Shown one piece after another: positions 22,936 to 34,407 of a stretch of 64,000 bases of DNA. The stretch is from Atriophallophorus winterbourni. Taxonomy: Eukaryota; Platyhelminthes; Trematoda; Plagiorchiida; Microphallidae. The stretch spans positions 1 to 64,000 of the forward strand of contig JACCGJ010000560.1 of the NCBI GenBank assembly GCA_013407085.1. The letters run 5' to 3'. The translations under genes and the position numbers were made by a program. Position 1 is the first letter of the stretch; each line of letters opens with the position of its first letter. Below the pieces are notes generated by a model that saw nothing but the letters and a program-made list of their open reading frames with translations, did no database searches and had not been told where the DNA came from.

Positions 22936-23767
22936 AGTTGATATCATGAATATTCTCTCATCAAAATCCTGCGCCAAAGCTTGAACTGATTTTCATTTAT
23001 TTTATTTCCAAGCTGTTTAAATAAAACAAGAGTTTCACGTCTTTACGTTAAAGATTTCTCTGTCAATAAAATATTGTCGACATTAAACTGCCCGTCATTA
23101 AACTACCGTCATCCTTTCTCAGTCGTTGATCTGATTCCTAAAATTTCTGAACGTATGGAAATTAGAAAAATAGTTACGGATTAACGTCGGTCATCAGATT
23201 TCGATTTTGTTGTACGATTAGTTATGCTTTTTTTAACACATAGTTTATTCTGTTAAACGAATTTAGGCATGTAGTGGATTCCTGTTAGGCGCTAAAAATT
23301 AATTTCTCGTGTCTCAGCATTTGAAACTTCATAATTTTATTGTCTCTCCGAAGGAATTAGAGAAAACATAACGCATAGAATATCACGATATTTTAAGAAA
23401 AGCAATATATCCATCCATCATGTATACTTTCTTCTTCTCAAACGGAGGTGGTCAGCCGTTAATTTTATTCTAAGAGTTCGCATAATTTATTATAATCAAT
23501 TCAGTTCTATAGGAATATTGAAAGTAATCTCAACACTATTTTCGTAGGAAGAACAGAGAGCACACACATCTAACTCCTAAAGACAATTTTGATGTTTTTC
23601 AGCTTGAAATTTAGAGCAATTTTCAAATCAATCTCGCAACTTGCCTAATGACGGTTTTTGACGTTTATTGATCACAAACCATTGTCGATCTCCATAGGGT
23701 CAGCAGATTTTTCTTATCGAGTTGAATCGCGAAAACGATAATTGTTTGAACGGAATCATAGAGTAAT

Positions 23768-24100
23768 GATTATCGAAATCTCGTTGACAATGACGGTTTC
23801 AAACCGTCAAATGTTTTTAGCCAAATTTTATTTTCAATATTGCATGACAAAAATAAAAATTGTTTTGACCAGGCTTAAAGGAGTCACTATTGCTGAGATC
23901 TCAATGAAAAAACACCGATTCAAACGGCCAAATGTCTTCAGTTAAATTGTTATTTCAATTTGCATGGTCAAAATATAAAAAATTAAATATTCATTAATGT
24001 TGAGTTCACAGTAAAAATACAGTTTTAATTTGTCAAATATATAAAATGGATTGTTATTTTCAGGTAGACGTGTGAAAATAAAATTGTTTTGACAGAAAAT
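23768..24100. repeat. Imperfect tandem repeat, about 3 units
   Basis: Three successive blocks starting near 23768, 23895 and 24000 share the order GTTTnAAnnnGTCAAAT, TTATTT, GCATGnnAAAATAnAAA, with substitutions and small gaps. Unit length is about 100-125 bp. No coding frame is shared between units. Confidence 0.45.
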
Positions 24101-24841
24101 GTCAGATTTGATCACATCTTAACTGCTTATCTAGCATGCTGCATGCTCTGTCATCATCAAAACTAACTCAAGTTTGAGGCACCAGAATAATGAATAATAT
24201 AAAGTAAAGAAATAAGAAAAAAATGTATCAAATTCAACTTATGGCCAATTTGATGCATTTTGCTTTTATAACGAAAGGCAGTTCGATCCGGATATACCAT
24301 CATCATACTCTTAAACTATCGCAGCTGTATATTTTACTAATTTTATATTCATTGGCTGTGGTCTCCTTCTCCCGCTACTGATAGCCCTCAAAGTTGCGAC
24401 CATCTCTCATTTCTTCTTTAAAATTGAATTATGAACATAGCACTCTTCGAAACACCACTTTGAGTATCGAAGAATATGAAAATTTGCATAATCTTTCAAA
24501 ATTGCAACCCATTGCAATCAGTTGCTTTAGATCAGCACCATTGTTGTCAAATCTGAAAAATATGTAACATTGCATTAAACTTTGTGGAGAGATGCATTAA
24601 TATTTATCTCAAAAACCTCATAAGATTTATTCGTAGAGTCATAGAGCTGACCGCTAATTATTCAGCAATCAATCTCTCTCTGGAATTAGTTTTAGCATTT
24701 CAATTTTTCACTTTCTGTAACAAACTTATATTCTCAATAACATTATAATTATGCTGCCATTACAAGAATTTGGTAACTTCTACTGAAATTTATTAGAATA
24801 TTGCTCAAATTACGTCGTTTCCTTTAGGAAAAACCATTTAT

Positions 24842-25293
24842 TATCACACACATTCGAATACCTAACGGTGTCACCTGCAAATTTTGCTTTGTATACATTT
24901 CCTTAATTCTTTGAAGCATCAAATTGGGATGTGTCTTTGACTCGATATTTTTTGGATTTTTCTCGGCCTGAAATATGAAAAACACTTTTTTGGAAAATAA
25001 ATAATGAGCTTGCTCAAGGTGGAATAAGAAAAATATTTAACTTGTCTAACTTATAAAGACATGCTACTCCACCATCTGTTCTTGTGCGATTTTGTCGAAA
25101 CAGTATCATTTTGGGCATCTCCAGCTCGTAAACATTGATTTGTGTGTGGGACCACGTTTTGGATACAGAAATACTGTCGACAGAAAACTGATGGTTCAAA
25201 TTAGTTAATTCGAATTAGTGTATAAACAGTTAATTGTGGTATTCCTGTCGCGTTAAGTTGTGGTGCCTATTAATCCAACATGCCGAGAGCCGG
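24842..25293 (-). mobile_element. LINE endonuclease fragment, copy 1
   Basis: The minus-strand frame reads SISVSKTWSH, LEMPKMILFR, RTRTDGGVACLYK. This is the central endonuclease block of CR1-type LINEs (TETW...DR...GGG form). It is almost identical to 28938-29391, including non-coding flanks. It is a dead fragment without RT. Confidence 0.6.
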
Positions 25294-25299
25294 AACCTG

Positions 25300-25700
25300 A
25301 ATTACGTGGTTCACTGCCAGAATCTATATCGACAATCCAGTATATTGTTAGGTATCTTCTTGAGAATATTTGAAAGATTCTCGCTGGTAACGTTAAAAAG
25401 GATAATAAACGTCTACCTCCGTTCTACTATGGAGTATGCGGTGTAGACTGGATTCATTGGCTGCGAAAAGATATTGCTCTCTTCGAAAAAATTCTCTACA
25501 AAGCAGCCAAATTAGCGATGACGCTTTGCAATTTTTGGTTCACCGAAAGATTATGAAGTATGGACTTTACCAAAAGTAGAATAGAGTGTTTGCTCTACGT
25601 GCCATAATTTTATGGAATTCCTTGCCCCTAAATGTATTGGACTCTCCTTTCACGGCGAAAATTGTACTTCATATGCAAGCGAACATCATCTTATATACTC
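25300..25700 (+). mobile_element. LINE RT C-terminal fragment, family 1
   Basis: The plus-strand frame contains TLKRIINVYLRSTMEYAV, then after a stop WLRKDIALFEKILYKAAKLA. This matches the region after the RT catalytic box in family 1 LINEs (IRPxxEYA...WLKRD). Stops and frame changes make it dead. Confidence 0.55.
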
Positions 25701-26425
25701 TACTCCTTACATTCTATTATTTTTAACATTTTAATTCTTACTGTAGTAGACTGACCACCACAATAATGTCCCCAAGAATGTTGGAGAAAATGCACGCGGT
25801 AGCCAAACGTCCAAGAAGTTGCAGCGGAATCCATACGGAACACGAATCAACGGAAAGTGAGTTATCAACGTCAATTGTTATGTACAGTAAAACAATGTTG
25901 TTACACAGCCCCCTTCCAAGAAGTCTGGTCAGAGGAGACTTCTTATCAGGAATTGACTATTGAACTGGCCAAGCGGTGTCAGGTCGTTCCAGGTTTGAAC
26001 ATAGTCTCTCAGCAAACAGTAACTTCGAAGTTGGCCAAGGCACTTGATTTGCGTGGGTCGATTGTCGGTGGTGACCAGGGTAGGATACACGAAAACCGAT
26101 GAGTACTAAGCCGAGTCACGTCTCACATGGAATGAACGTGCTGCCGAAGCCGAATCACATGGGGTGAACGAGTTGCTAGCGGGCATCGCCCGTCTGGCAT
26201 GGTCTTAGTATAAACCCAGTAGGAGCAGATGTAGGCACATCTGTAGGCTTCACAACGAAAAACCCGAAGCTTCGAAAACATAGTCCGTGATGAGAATTTC
26301 CTGCACCCTCAGGGTCGATGGCGAACGGTTTAGCCTGGAGAAAGCTGAGTGGCGTGTCGTCGGACTGGTGAGGACCTTGTTTGAAAAGTTTCGTGTTGAG
26401 CGGTGTGTGCTGATGGTAGGGGCTA

Positions 26426-26632
26426 CCGGGTAGGATGGCGACAAGCGTCGGTGATCCGTGGGTGGTTCGTGCCACGGTCTCCACTGCGGGAGGTACATGC
26501 ATACCGAGGGGATACACGAAGGATGCGTGTATTCCATGTTACCGGATAGGATGGCAACAAGCGTCGGTGATCCGGTGGTGGCGCGTGCCACGATTTTCAC
26601 AGCTGGAGGTGCATGTGTACCTGAGAAGTAAG
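26426..26632. repeat. Two-copy tandem repeat
   Basis: A block beginning GGATGGCGACAAGCGTCGGT at 26432 recurs at 26547 as GGATGGCAACAAGCGTCGGT, and the match runs through the following 70-80 bases. The period is about 115 bp. It lies between the integrase remnant and the 3' LTR of the deleted gypsy element and raises local GC. Confidence 0.7.
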
Positions 26633-26729
26633 AAGAAAAAACTCTCTGGTGCATGGGTTTATGGCCACGACCAAGTTATAGTGATGAGGTACGTGAAACT
26701 TGCACGGGCATAAACCAAGTCATAACACT

Positions 26730-27440
26730 TTAAAAATGTGCTACATAGTCAGCGAACCTTACGGGTTGCCGTTTCTCTCGCCTAGCTGTTGTGGCGGCAG
26801 GCGTTGACATATTAGAGTGTAAGGTAGTGGTTATCACCGATGGTGCTGGGTTTGGGTCTGTCGGATAAGCTGAGTCAAGTGCATTGTCCATGAACGCTGG
26901 TTTGACTCTGTCAATCGAGACCGTGTCGTGTCGAACGGTGCGGTCAATCACAACTGCTTTTTGGGACCGCCAAAATAGCTTTAATGGTCCAGCATAAGTG
27001 GGGTAAAGAGGTTGCTTCACTATGTTGTTTCGGAGAGAGACATACTGGCAATGTGACAATTCCTCCGGCATGTGGGAGTGTTTAGCTTGAAGTCGCGGGG
27101 ATGGTGGGTGGAAACGACTCCTACCGTGTCGCAAGCACGTCACGTAAGCTCCATAGGCAAATTTTGATTGCCTAGCAGGGGAGACATATGTATAGCCACT
27201 TGAAGGTGGTAACGGGCCAACGAGGTCTACCTGCCTGTGCGAGAAACGCTTATCCGGTTCGACGAAAGCTCCTAATGGGCTTTTTGTGTGTCGGTAGATT
27301 TTCTAGCGTTGACAATTACCGCGAGCTTTAGCGCTTGTGCGAAAGTCTTTACTGGATTTTGGTCCGTCACGTAGACCCGTGGATTTATCCATGATGTGGA
27401 CAAGACGACGTAATTTCTTCGGGCCGACGGCAGTAGTCGT
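26730..27440 (-). pseudogene. pol remnant of deleted gypsy element (integrase end)
   Basis: Just after Gag, the minus strand shows a scrap of the protease start (IMDKSTGLR). Then comes a piece of the integrase core (QVDLVGPLPPSSGYTYVS near 27.2 kb), then the integrase C-terminal domain. That domain reads NNIVKQPLYPTYAGPLK and DRTVRHDTVSIDRVKPAF, parallel to RRPLQPPYTGPYK and DRNGSRETVSIDRLKVAC in the 37-kb element. Everything between protease and integrase core has been lost. Confidence 0.65.
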
Positions 27441-28230
27441 CGTTAGCTGTCGGCCCGATAGTTTCCCGCTGGCGATGTGCGATAAGCGCAAGGTTTGATG
27501 CAACGCCGCGCATCGTCGCCGTATTTCCGATGTATGCAGCAAACGGGTGACCGAGTGTGACTCTTCGAGTGTCGGCGGGATGGGGTGCGAGATCGTGACT
27601 TATTGTTGAGTGCGAGGTTTCGAACCTCATTGCGTAAAGCTGCCACCTCAGCCAGCAGACCCGCATTGCTGACTTCCGTTACATTAGCATGTGTGCGTGA
27701 TCTTCCTGCGGTTACCGTGGAAATATGGGTATCTGGGTAGGGACGGATACATTCAGCGATGTTGTCCGCCATTTCTGAAAGCTCAGATACCGGAGTGCTT
27801 TTTGCAGCAAACACTCAGGTAAGCGCTGGAGCCATAATTCTTTTAGTAAGGACTCGTCTATGTACGATGAACCTAGCAGGCGACGCATCTCCATTAGTAT
27901 GGTAGATGGCTTTTTGTTGGCAATTTCTAAGTTGCCGAACAGCTGCTGCAGCCTAGATCGTTCAGACGGAACCGTGCGAGGAAGTACGGCTTGTTTGACG
28001 ATACGGTAAGGGTCACCTATGGGTGCAGTCAGGACTGCGTCGCGTACCTGTAATAGCACATCTGCGGGGAGTTTCTGCGTTAAATGTGAAAACATGGCGG
28101 AGTCATCAATTATATTTTTAGAACTAAATGCAGTTTCTAAAAAATGAAACCAATACTCAGGGTCCTGTGGAATAAATCTGGGTATTGTGATGACAGTCGA
28201 AGCCGAAATAACGCGTTTAGAATCACTCAT
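27440..28230 (-). pseudogene. gag of deleted CsRn1-like element
   Basis: Starts at MSDSKRVISAS (28230). The first 140 codons form a capsid-like domain (FIPQDPEYWFHFLETAF ... SYIDESLLKELWLQRLP) that aligns with Gag of the 37-kb element ([16 protein letters not shown] ... [15 protein letters not shown]). A frame change near 27.80 kb splits it. The second part ends with CCIHRKYGDDARRCIKPC, a C-x2-H-x9-C-x3-C finger. This CHCC form, rather than CCHC, is a hallmark of the CsRn1 lineage. Gag alone is kept, which would suit a non-autonomous element, but the frameshift argues against current function. Confidence 0.7.
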
Positions 28231-28937
28231 GATAAAAAGGAGAAATTGATGCAAATAAAATGCACGATTAAACGAGGTAAAAAAATTTACCTGAAAACTC
28301 CGATGTGAAGCGGAAAAATTTTGACGTAACGGAAAAGATACACGAAGAATGCGTGTATGTCGGGCTCACTAATTTGTAGTAGACCAGATTAATACAATAA
28401 CGTCCCACTAGAGTAGTAGAAAACGCAGGTGGACAGGAAAATATATAGCGGTAGCCAAAATGTGTACAGTGCGGTCACGATGCACGCCGGAACGAAAGTT
28501 ATAATTGTCAAGGTCAATGTTTTGATGAGGAAAAACAAGCTGTGTTACAATACTGTAACCCTGAAGTATTGTACCGTGGTGAATTTTTCAACTATAAATC
28601 CTGGAATCTTCGAATTCTTAAACTTCGTACGGTCGTCAATACACACACTAGGTTCGTTCCAACTGCATTCGCTTAACATTTCATATACGTTTTGTGGAGT
28701 GGATAGGATCCAACATTCCAAACCAAATTTAAGTGGAGCTTTATAACCTTTTCGTGTCAGGGGAGTTTCCCTCAGATATACCGTTAACAGTAGCTTTTGT
28801 AAAGGTCTGATTTCAGTGAGGATAACGCACTTTAAGACTTTCAGGCACATATGAAACGGTTACGCGAAACAGTGACACAATAAATTAACTTTATTAGAAT
28901 TCTGATTTTGTACACAGTTTCTGCTAAAACTAGTTAT

Positions 28938-29391
28938 GACCACGCACACTAGAATACATAACGGTGTCACCTGCAAATTCTGCTTTGTATACATTTTCCT
29001 AATTCTTTGAAGCATCAAATTGGGATGTGTCTTTGACTCGATATTTTTTGGATTTTTCTCTGCCTGAATTATGAAAATCACTTTTTTTAAGAAAATAAAT
29101 AATGAGCCTGCTTGAGGTGGAATAAGAAAAATATTTAACTTGTCTAACTTATAAAGACATGCTACTCCACCATCTGTTCTTGTGCGATCTTGTCGAAACA
29201 GTATCATCTTGGGCATCTCCAGCTCGTAAACATTGATTTGTGTGTGGGACCACGTTTTGGATACAGAAATACTGTCGACAGAAAACTGATGGTTCAAATT
29301 AGTTAATTCGAATTAGTGTATAAACAGTTAATTGTGGTATTCCTGTCGCGTTAAGTTGTGGTGTCTATTAATCCAACATGAAGAGAGCCGG
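28938..29391 (-). mobile_element. LINE endonuclease fragment, copy 2
   Basis: Near-identical to 24842-25293 at a constant offset of about 4097 bp. It encodes the same minus-strand endonuclease block (RTRTDGGVACLYK). Differences are concentrated at the distal (24.8/28.9 kb) end. Confidence 0.6.
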
Positions 29392-29639
29392 AAACTTGTG
29401 GTTTCTTACCAGTTATCTGAATTTGTGACTTTAGACAATTTTCATAGCAATTGTTCAACTTGTGTTTCTAAGGCTGATTCTGTGAGATTGTATCCGCACA
29501 AATTGCACTTTATATTTTGTATATTTTTAATATTAATTTGATTATCCCTTGCTGTGTTCAACACGCATGTTTTTTTTTAATATTACTGAATCAAGGTCAA
29601 AATAATATACTTTGAATTTTCCGTAATTCACCTTTCACG

Positions 29640-32600
29640 TGCTTAGTGTGACATTCGATTGTAAAATGCTGCTGGTTTCCTGAACAAACATTTGGAACTT
29701 CGTTACCCCCATTCCTTGTGCTCATTGGACATAATAACTGTTACCGAGACGTGGTTATCCAGCGGTATCATCCTTCCAAATATAGCATTAATTCACTGTG
29801 ACCGTACAACTGTTCTATCATCACGATATACTTTACCGCAAAACATTCATCACCCCGTGTTAAGTGTCTCTAATGTTCTCTGGTGCCGAATATCACTCGA
29901 GCGAGACAGTCTTCTCCTGATTTCAGTTTTTTATAGATCTCCCAGTAATAGTCCACTACTCGATTCATCCAATCTGTCATCACTTCTACATGTTTTAAAC
30001 AAATGATTATTCGACATACTAATAATGAGTGTTCCAGCCCTTATGGTGAACACGCCTCTCCCACATTGCCACCACGTTGCACGAAATATTGGCATTCAGT
30101 CGATGATACAATCATTTTCACGAAGCTATTCGGTTTTAGGGCACAAATACACCAGCCTTTATTGATCTTATCATCACCAATGAAGTGTTAATGTTTGGAA
30201 TTCCTTCTTTTAAACCTCATGTTGTCTCGACATTCACATTTGTCTCTTTCATGGACTACTTTAATGAACCGCTGGATTACCGATCTAGTCGTGTTTTAAG
30301 AAGCCGTCGCATCCAACTCATGGGATTCTTTAATGTTTGAGAAGATCGATATTGCATGGACCACGTTTTTAACTCAGTGGCACGCGCGGCTTCGTCTTGC
30401 TAGTCACGAAAAGCCCCTCCGTCGAAAAAACCCGGGGTCATTCCTTCGCAACCGAACGTGGAAAGTCATAGCACAGCGAAACTTGGCATCGCGGTGTTAC
30501 TGGACAAAAAGAAATCGAAATGACTGGAAATTTATAGGTCACTTCGAAATTATTGCACATACATCAGTCGCCAAGACAAATGTCAATATGAAACGCATGT
30601 CTCTAACCCGATGTTACGAATCTATCGATCGAGACCCTTATTGGTTGCAGCAAACAATGCTCTTTATGGTCTTCAACCGAGAATAAGAACGAATACCCAG
30701 AGAAACTACTGGAAATTAAACACAAAGAGTCTAATCACGTCTGCAGGCTCGATCGACTGGCCACTCCCTTCATCAACAAATGTTGAAACCTGTTGGTTGG
30801 ACTTTTTGGGTAAAATAAGATCGTTTGAAAATCATGCCCCATTGATGAATGGAAGATCTCATGCTAAGCCCTGGTTTAATAACAGTATACTTATATAAAT
30901 GAAGTTCTCTTCAAGTGAATGTACCGATGACTATGTAGCCTACAAAGCTATCCGCAACAAAAGCACCAATCTAAAAAGATAACGAAGGGAGTATTATGAA
31001 AGTCGTTTGGTGGACAAATCTAATTCACTGCCGAAACGCTTGTTTCCATACATTAGGCGTAGAATTAAAGCTTCTCAACGAGTATTTTGCTTGAGATCTA
31101 TGAGAGGTTAGAATAGACAAGAAAATGAACGTAAAGCAGTTTTCTCGCTGCTCAGTGCAGTAAGTTTTACACATAGAAAACGTTTCCAATTCCACTGCTT
31201 CATAATTGCAGCGCCGAAATGCAGGATATATCGATCTCTCGCTAATCTTTAGTTTATCCCTGAGGTGTGGTAGGTGACTCCAAGATTGGAAGTACGGCAT
31301 TGTTTAACCAATGTATAAGAGCGGTGAAACAAGTGATCCGACTAACTACCGACTGGTTACCCTCACTTCTGTAGTTGGGGAGATTCTGGAATGACTGTGC
31401 AAAAAAGATAGAAGATTTTCTATTTACAACCAGTCAGCTAACATCTGCTCGGCATGGTTTTACGCGAAGGCAATAATGTTCATCCACCCTATTCACTGCT
31501 CGCGAACACTGGTGTGCTGAACTTGATCTTGGCCACTCGGTAGTCACTGCCTCCCTTGATTTACTAAGACTTGAATCATGTACCATTTGAATGTCTATTG
31601 ATGAAGCTTTGTGCACTTGGTGTAAAGGGACCTGTTCTAAATTGGATTGGAAACTTTCTCACTGACCGTAATACATAGATTGTGGTTAACGAAGTTAAAT
31701 CGCAGACTAAACGTCCAACTTCGGGGGTTCTGCAGGGTTGTGTTCTCTGCCCATTACTTATGTCAATGAACACCCGACTCATTTAATATGAATTGTGTAC
31801 TTTTTTCGATGATCAGCAAGTTTGGGGTAGAGTAAGCTTATCAGGTGAGTTTACACTTTTCCAGAAGGAATTGGACAAATTGCTTGATTGGACGGTAAAA
31901 TGGCAGCTTCCTGTAAACCGACAGAAATGCCCAGTATGGCTTTTGAGGCCAAGCACGCCTTGAGGCGCGTTCTTCTTCGGGGATCATCAACTGAAATGGG
32001 TAGTTGTTGAACGTGACCTTGGTACAATTGTGATACGGTCGCTTAAATCAAAGAAGGAAACGAACATAAAAGCAGATGCAGCAAACCGTGCATGGTGGGC
32101 TATTAGCCAGTAGATCTCAGCGATTACTCCATAGATTTTTCGCATCCTTTGTTCCAAATACGTGAGACCAGTTAGGGAATATGGTTTGCCAGCAACCGAT
32201 CCACAAACTAAGGGAGAACTTGACCTTGAAAAATTGCAACGGTTGGAGAGGAAAAGATGACAAGGATTGGAATCAATTCCTTTTGTGGAGAGAAAGTTGA
32301 ACGCCTCAACTTCATGTCTTACAGTATTTAGCGTGTGCGTTACGATTTGCTGCTAAAACGTCGTACGTTACTGGTAGCTTAAGGTGAGGAGCTGCGGGAT
32401 ATTTTTCCTCTCGTGGCGCGCTCAAGAACTCACGGTCATGTTCTAAATCTTCAAAAGCGAAGGACACTACGCCTAACACAAGGATTCACGCCCTCAACAA
32501 GAATTGTTAACTTGTTGGATGCGCTTCCAGAAGTTGTTATTGCAGCAAGATCTGAAAACAAATTCAAGCAACTAGTGGATAATGTACTCCCTGTAATCAC

Positions 32601-32650
32601 TTTAGTTCAGTTCAGTTCAATTTGCACAGGACAGTATCTGGCTAACGAGC
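29640..32650 (+). mobile_element. Heavily decayed LINE, family 2 (CR1-like)
   Basis: Broken plus-strand pieces lie in the correct order. Endonuclease: LDIITVTETWLS and LLLISVFYRSPSNS (29.7-29.95 kb). Linker: SAGSIDWPLPSSTNVETCWL (30.7 kb), close to AASIDWTLPVDPTIYDCW in the 33-kb LINE. RT start: LPKRLFPYIRRRIKASQR (31.0 kb). C-terminal domain: RVRYDLLLKRRTLL and TRIVNLLDALPE (32.3-32.55 kb). Stops are too frequent for function. It is an older relative of the element at 33.3 kb. Confidence 0.7.
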
Positions 32651-33308
32651 CGATAGAGCGTCCAAAATTTATTTCAGTGGAAAGCTGCAGAGAAGTACCA
32701 ATCACTGCCAAAACGTTTTTTCATGTTTTTTATTTGAAGAGAGTATTTAGGAAAAAACTTACCCCAGTTGCGGTAGAAACCCTGCCTAAAACTCGAAACG
32801 GTACTGCAGGATATAAGTTCTTCTGGAAGAATTTTCCAGAAGTTTACAACCTCAAGGCTGAAAAGTGTTTCCTGTAGTCTAGACGACATCGTTTCTGAGC
32901 ATTTTTAAAGGAATGGCCCCGGGTGCCCAACTCGGGACTTAAGGTAAAGAAGTTGTTCATTGGCACGCTACTCAAACCCTCTAAGACCTAAAGGGTTTCA
33001 ATTAAGTCACCTCTTAAACGACGGCGCATTAGAAAGAAAATATCGAGAGATTTCAGGCGCGCTGACCCGTAATCATGTGAGTTGCGAGTCGCTGTTCGTG
33101 TGGAGTGAATTTCTGAGGTTCCAAGTAACTTTCAATACAAGTCTTGTGGCTGAATATCGAATCAGATTTCTTCTCTGATTTAATTGAAATCTTTATTTGC
33201 AACCATATACGTGTCTGGTGATTTACTGAGAAGTATTCCGCGTGAAACCTGGTAAATTGTTTTCGCAATCTGCTGCTCCATTAACGATTCACTGCAGTCT
33301 ATGTTACA

Positions 33309-34405
33309 ATGACTTCTTTGCCGTGCTTCAAGTGCGCCAAGAAAGTTATTTCCTCATCCAAAGCCATGCAATGTTCAAAATGCAGCTGCTGGATTCACAC
33401 TCGATGCTGTGAAATGGAGGACACCACTTATCAGGCGTTGAGGACCTACCGTAAGCCGTACCTTCATTTCATCTGTGAAGCGTGCATCACCCGTCTGGAA
33501 GCCTTGCAGTCCTCCCACTTGCCAAATAAGGAAAATCTACATATAAGCGGCTACATGCTGGTTGATGGTTTACAAGGCACAAGTGTTCCGGCTGATAGTA
33601 AAACGCCTCCACTCGGTAGCACCCCGAAAAAAAGAAAAGCTGTGTCATCCGCACGAAGATAGAAAACTAGAAGGAATAAAATTGTTGCACTGCCATCCAA
33701 CGTGCAAGTGGAATCTGCCTCTTCAGACATTGCGGAACATGTGGTCACGTCTAATGAATTAGACCTCAATGCTAGCGCCACATATGCTTTTTAGCCGCCA
33801 TAAATACAGATGCCGATACTGCAATCTGGTCCAATATTTCGAACAGAGTCGACAAATTGGAATGCCGATTACCACAACAGTTTTCTAGAAATGTGGTGAA
33901 GGAGAGTAAGATCTTACTTCCGAGCAGTAAAGCTAAAAGTTCAACGGACGCACGCAAATGCTGCCTCATTATGGTGAATGCGCCGGAACCAGATGGAGAA
34001 ACATCTGCTGCCAGAATTGAACAGGATAGCCAGTTTCTTCAATCAGTTTTCGGGAAAATGGTTGACCAAGGGGAGGCTGGTATCACAATTGTATCAGCGT
34101 TCCGACTTGGACGCAGAAATCTGGAGTGTGAAAAGCCCAGGGTTCTGAAAACAGTACTGGCTTCCGACGATCAGGCCCAAAAGATCCTAAAGCGCGTTCA
34201 TCGACTGAAGGGTCTACCGTATAAAATATTACGAGATTTGTCGCCTGACGATAGAATCAAGATGAAGACTGCTACGATGGAGCTTAAGAAAAGATTATTG
34301 GAGGGTGAGAAGGACCTTCGTATTGTGGATTTTCGCGTAGTAAAGAGGCCATCCAAAGTTCGCTGGAGGCCCATACTGATCGAGCATCCAACTGCTCTCC
34401 ATTAA
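33309..34405 (+). pseudogene. LINE ORF1 with PHD-like zinc finger (broken)
   Basis: Starts at MTSLPCFKCAKK. Residues 6-60 form a Cys4-His-Cys3 pattern (CFKC, CSKC, WIHTRCC, CEAC) like the PHD-type fingers in ORF1 of several CR1-like LINEs. A TAG at 33660 interrupts an otherwise continuing frame (KTRRNKIVALPSNVQ follows). After a frame change near 33.79 kb, a coiled segment (IWSNISNRVDKLECRLPQ) leads into a basic C-terminal domain ending at 34405 (LIMVNAPEPDG ... FRLGRR ... RPSKVRWRPILIE). ORF1 proteins of this type bind nucleic acid in the element's RNP. Confidence 0.7.
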
Positions 34406-34407
34406 AG

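Larger units (their letters stand above)
25742..28740 (-). mobile_element. Internally deleted CsRn1-like Ty3/gypsy element
   Basis: The element is on the minus strand. Sequence beginning TGTAGTAGAC occurs at 25742 and 28375, and the bases after each are partly alignable (for example GCGGTAGCCAAA in both), consistent with strongly diverged LTRs. Next to the 28375 LTR end the minus strand reads AGTGAGCCCGACATACACGC. This matches the primer-binding region of the 37-kb element (GGTGAGCCCGAACACGC), a tRNA-Trp-like site. Gag is recognisable, but protease, RT, RNase H and most of integrase are missing. The upper end of the 5' LTR (about 28.7 kb) is an estimate. Confidence 0.65.
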
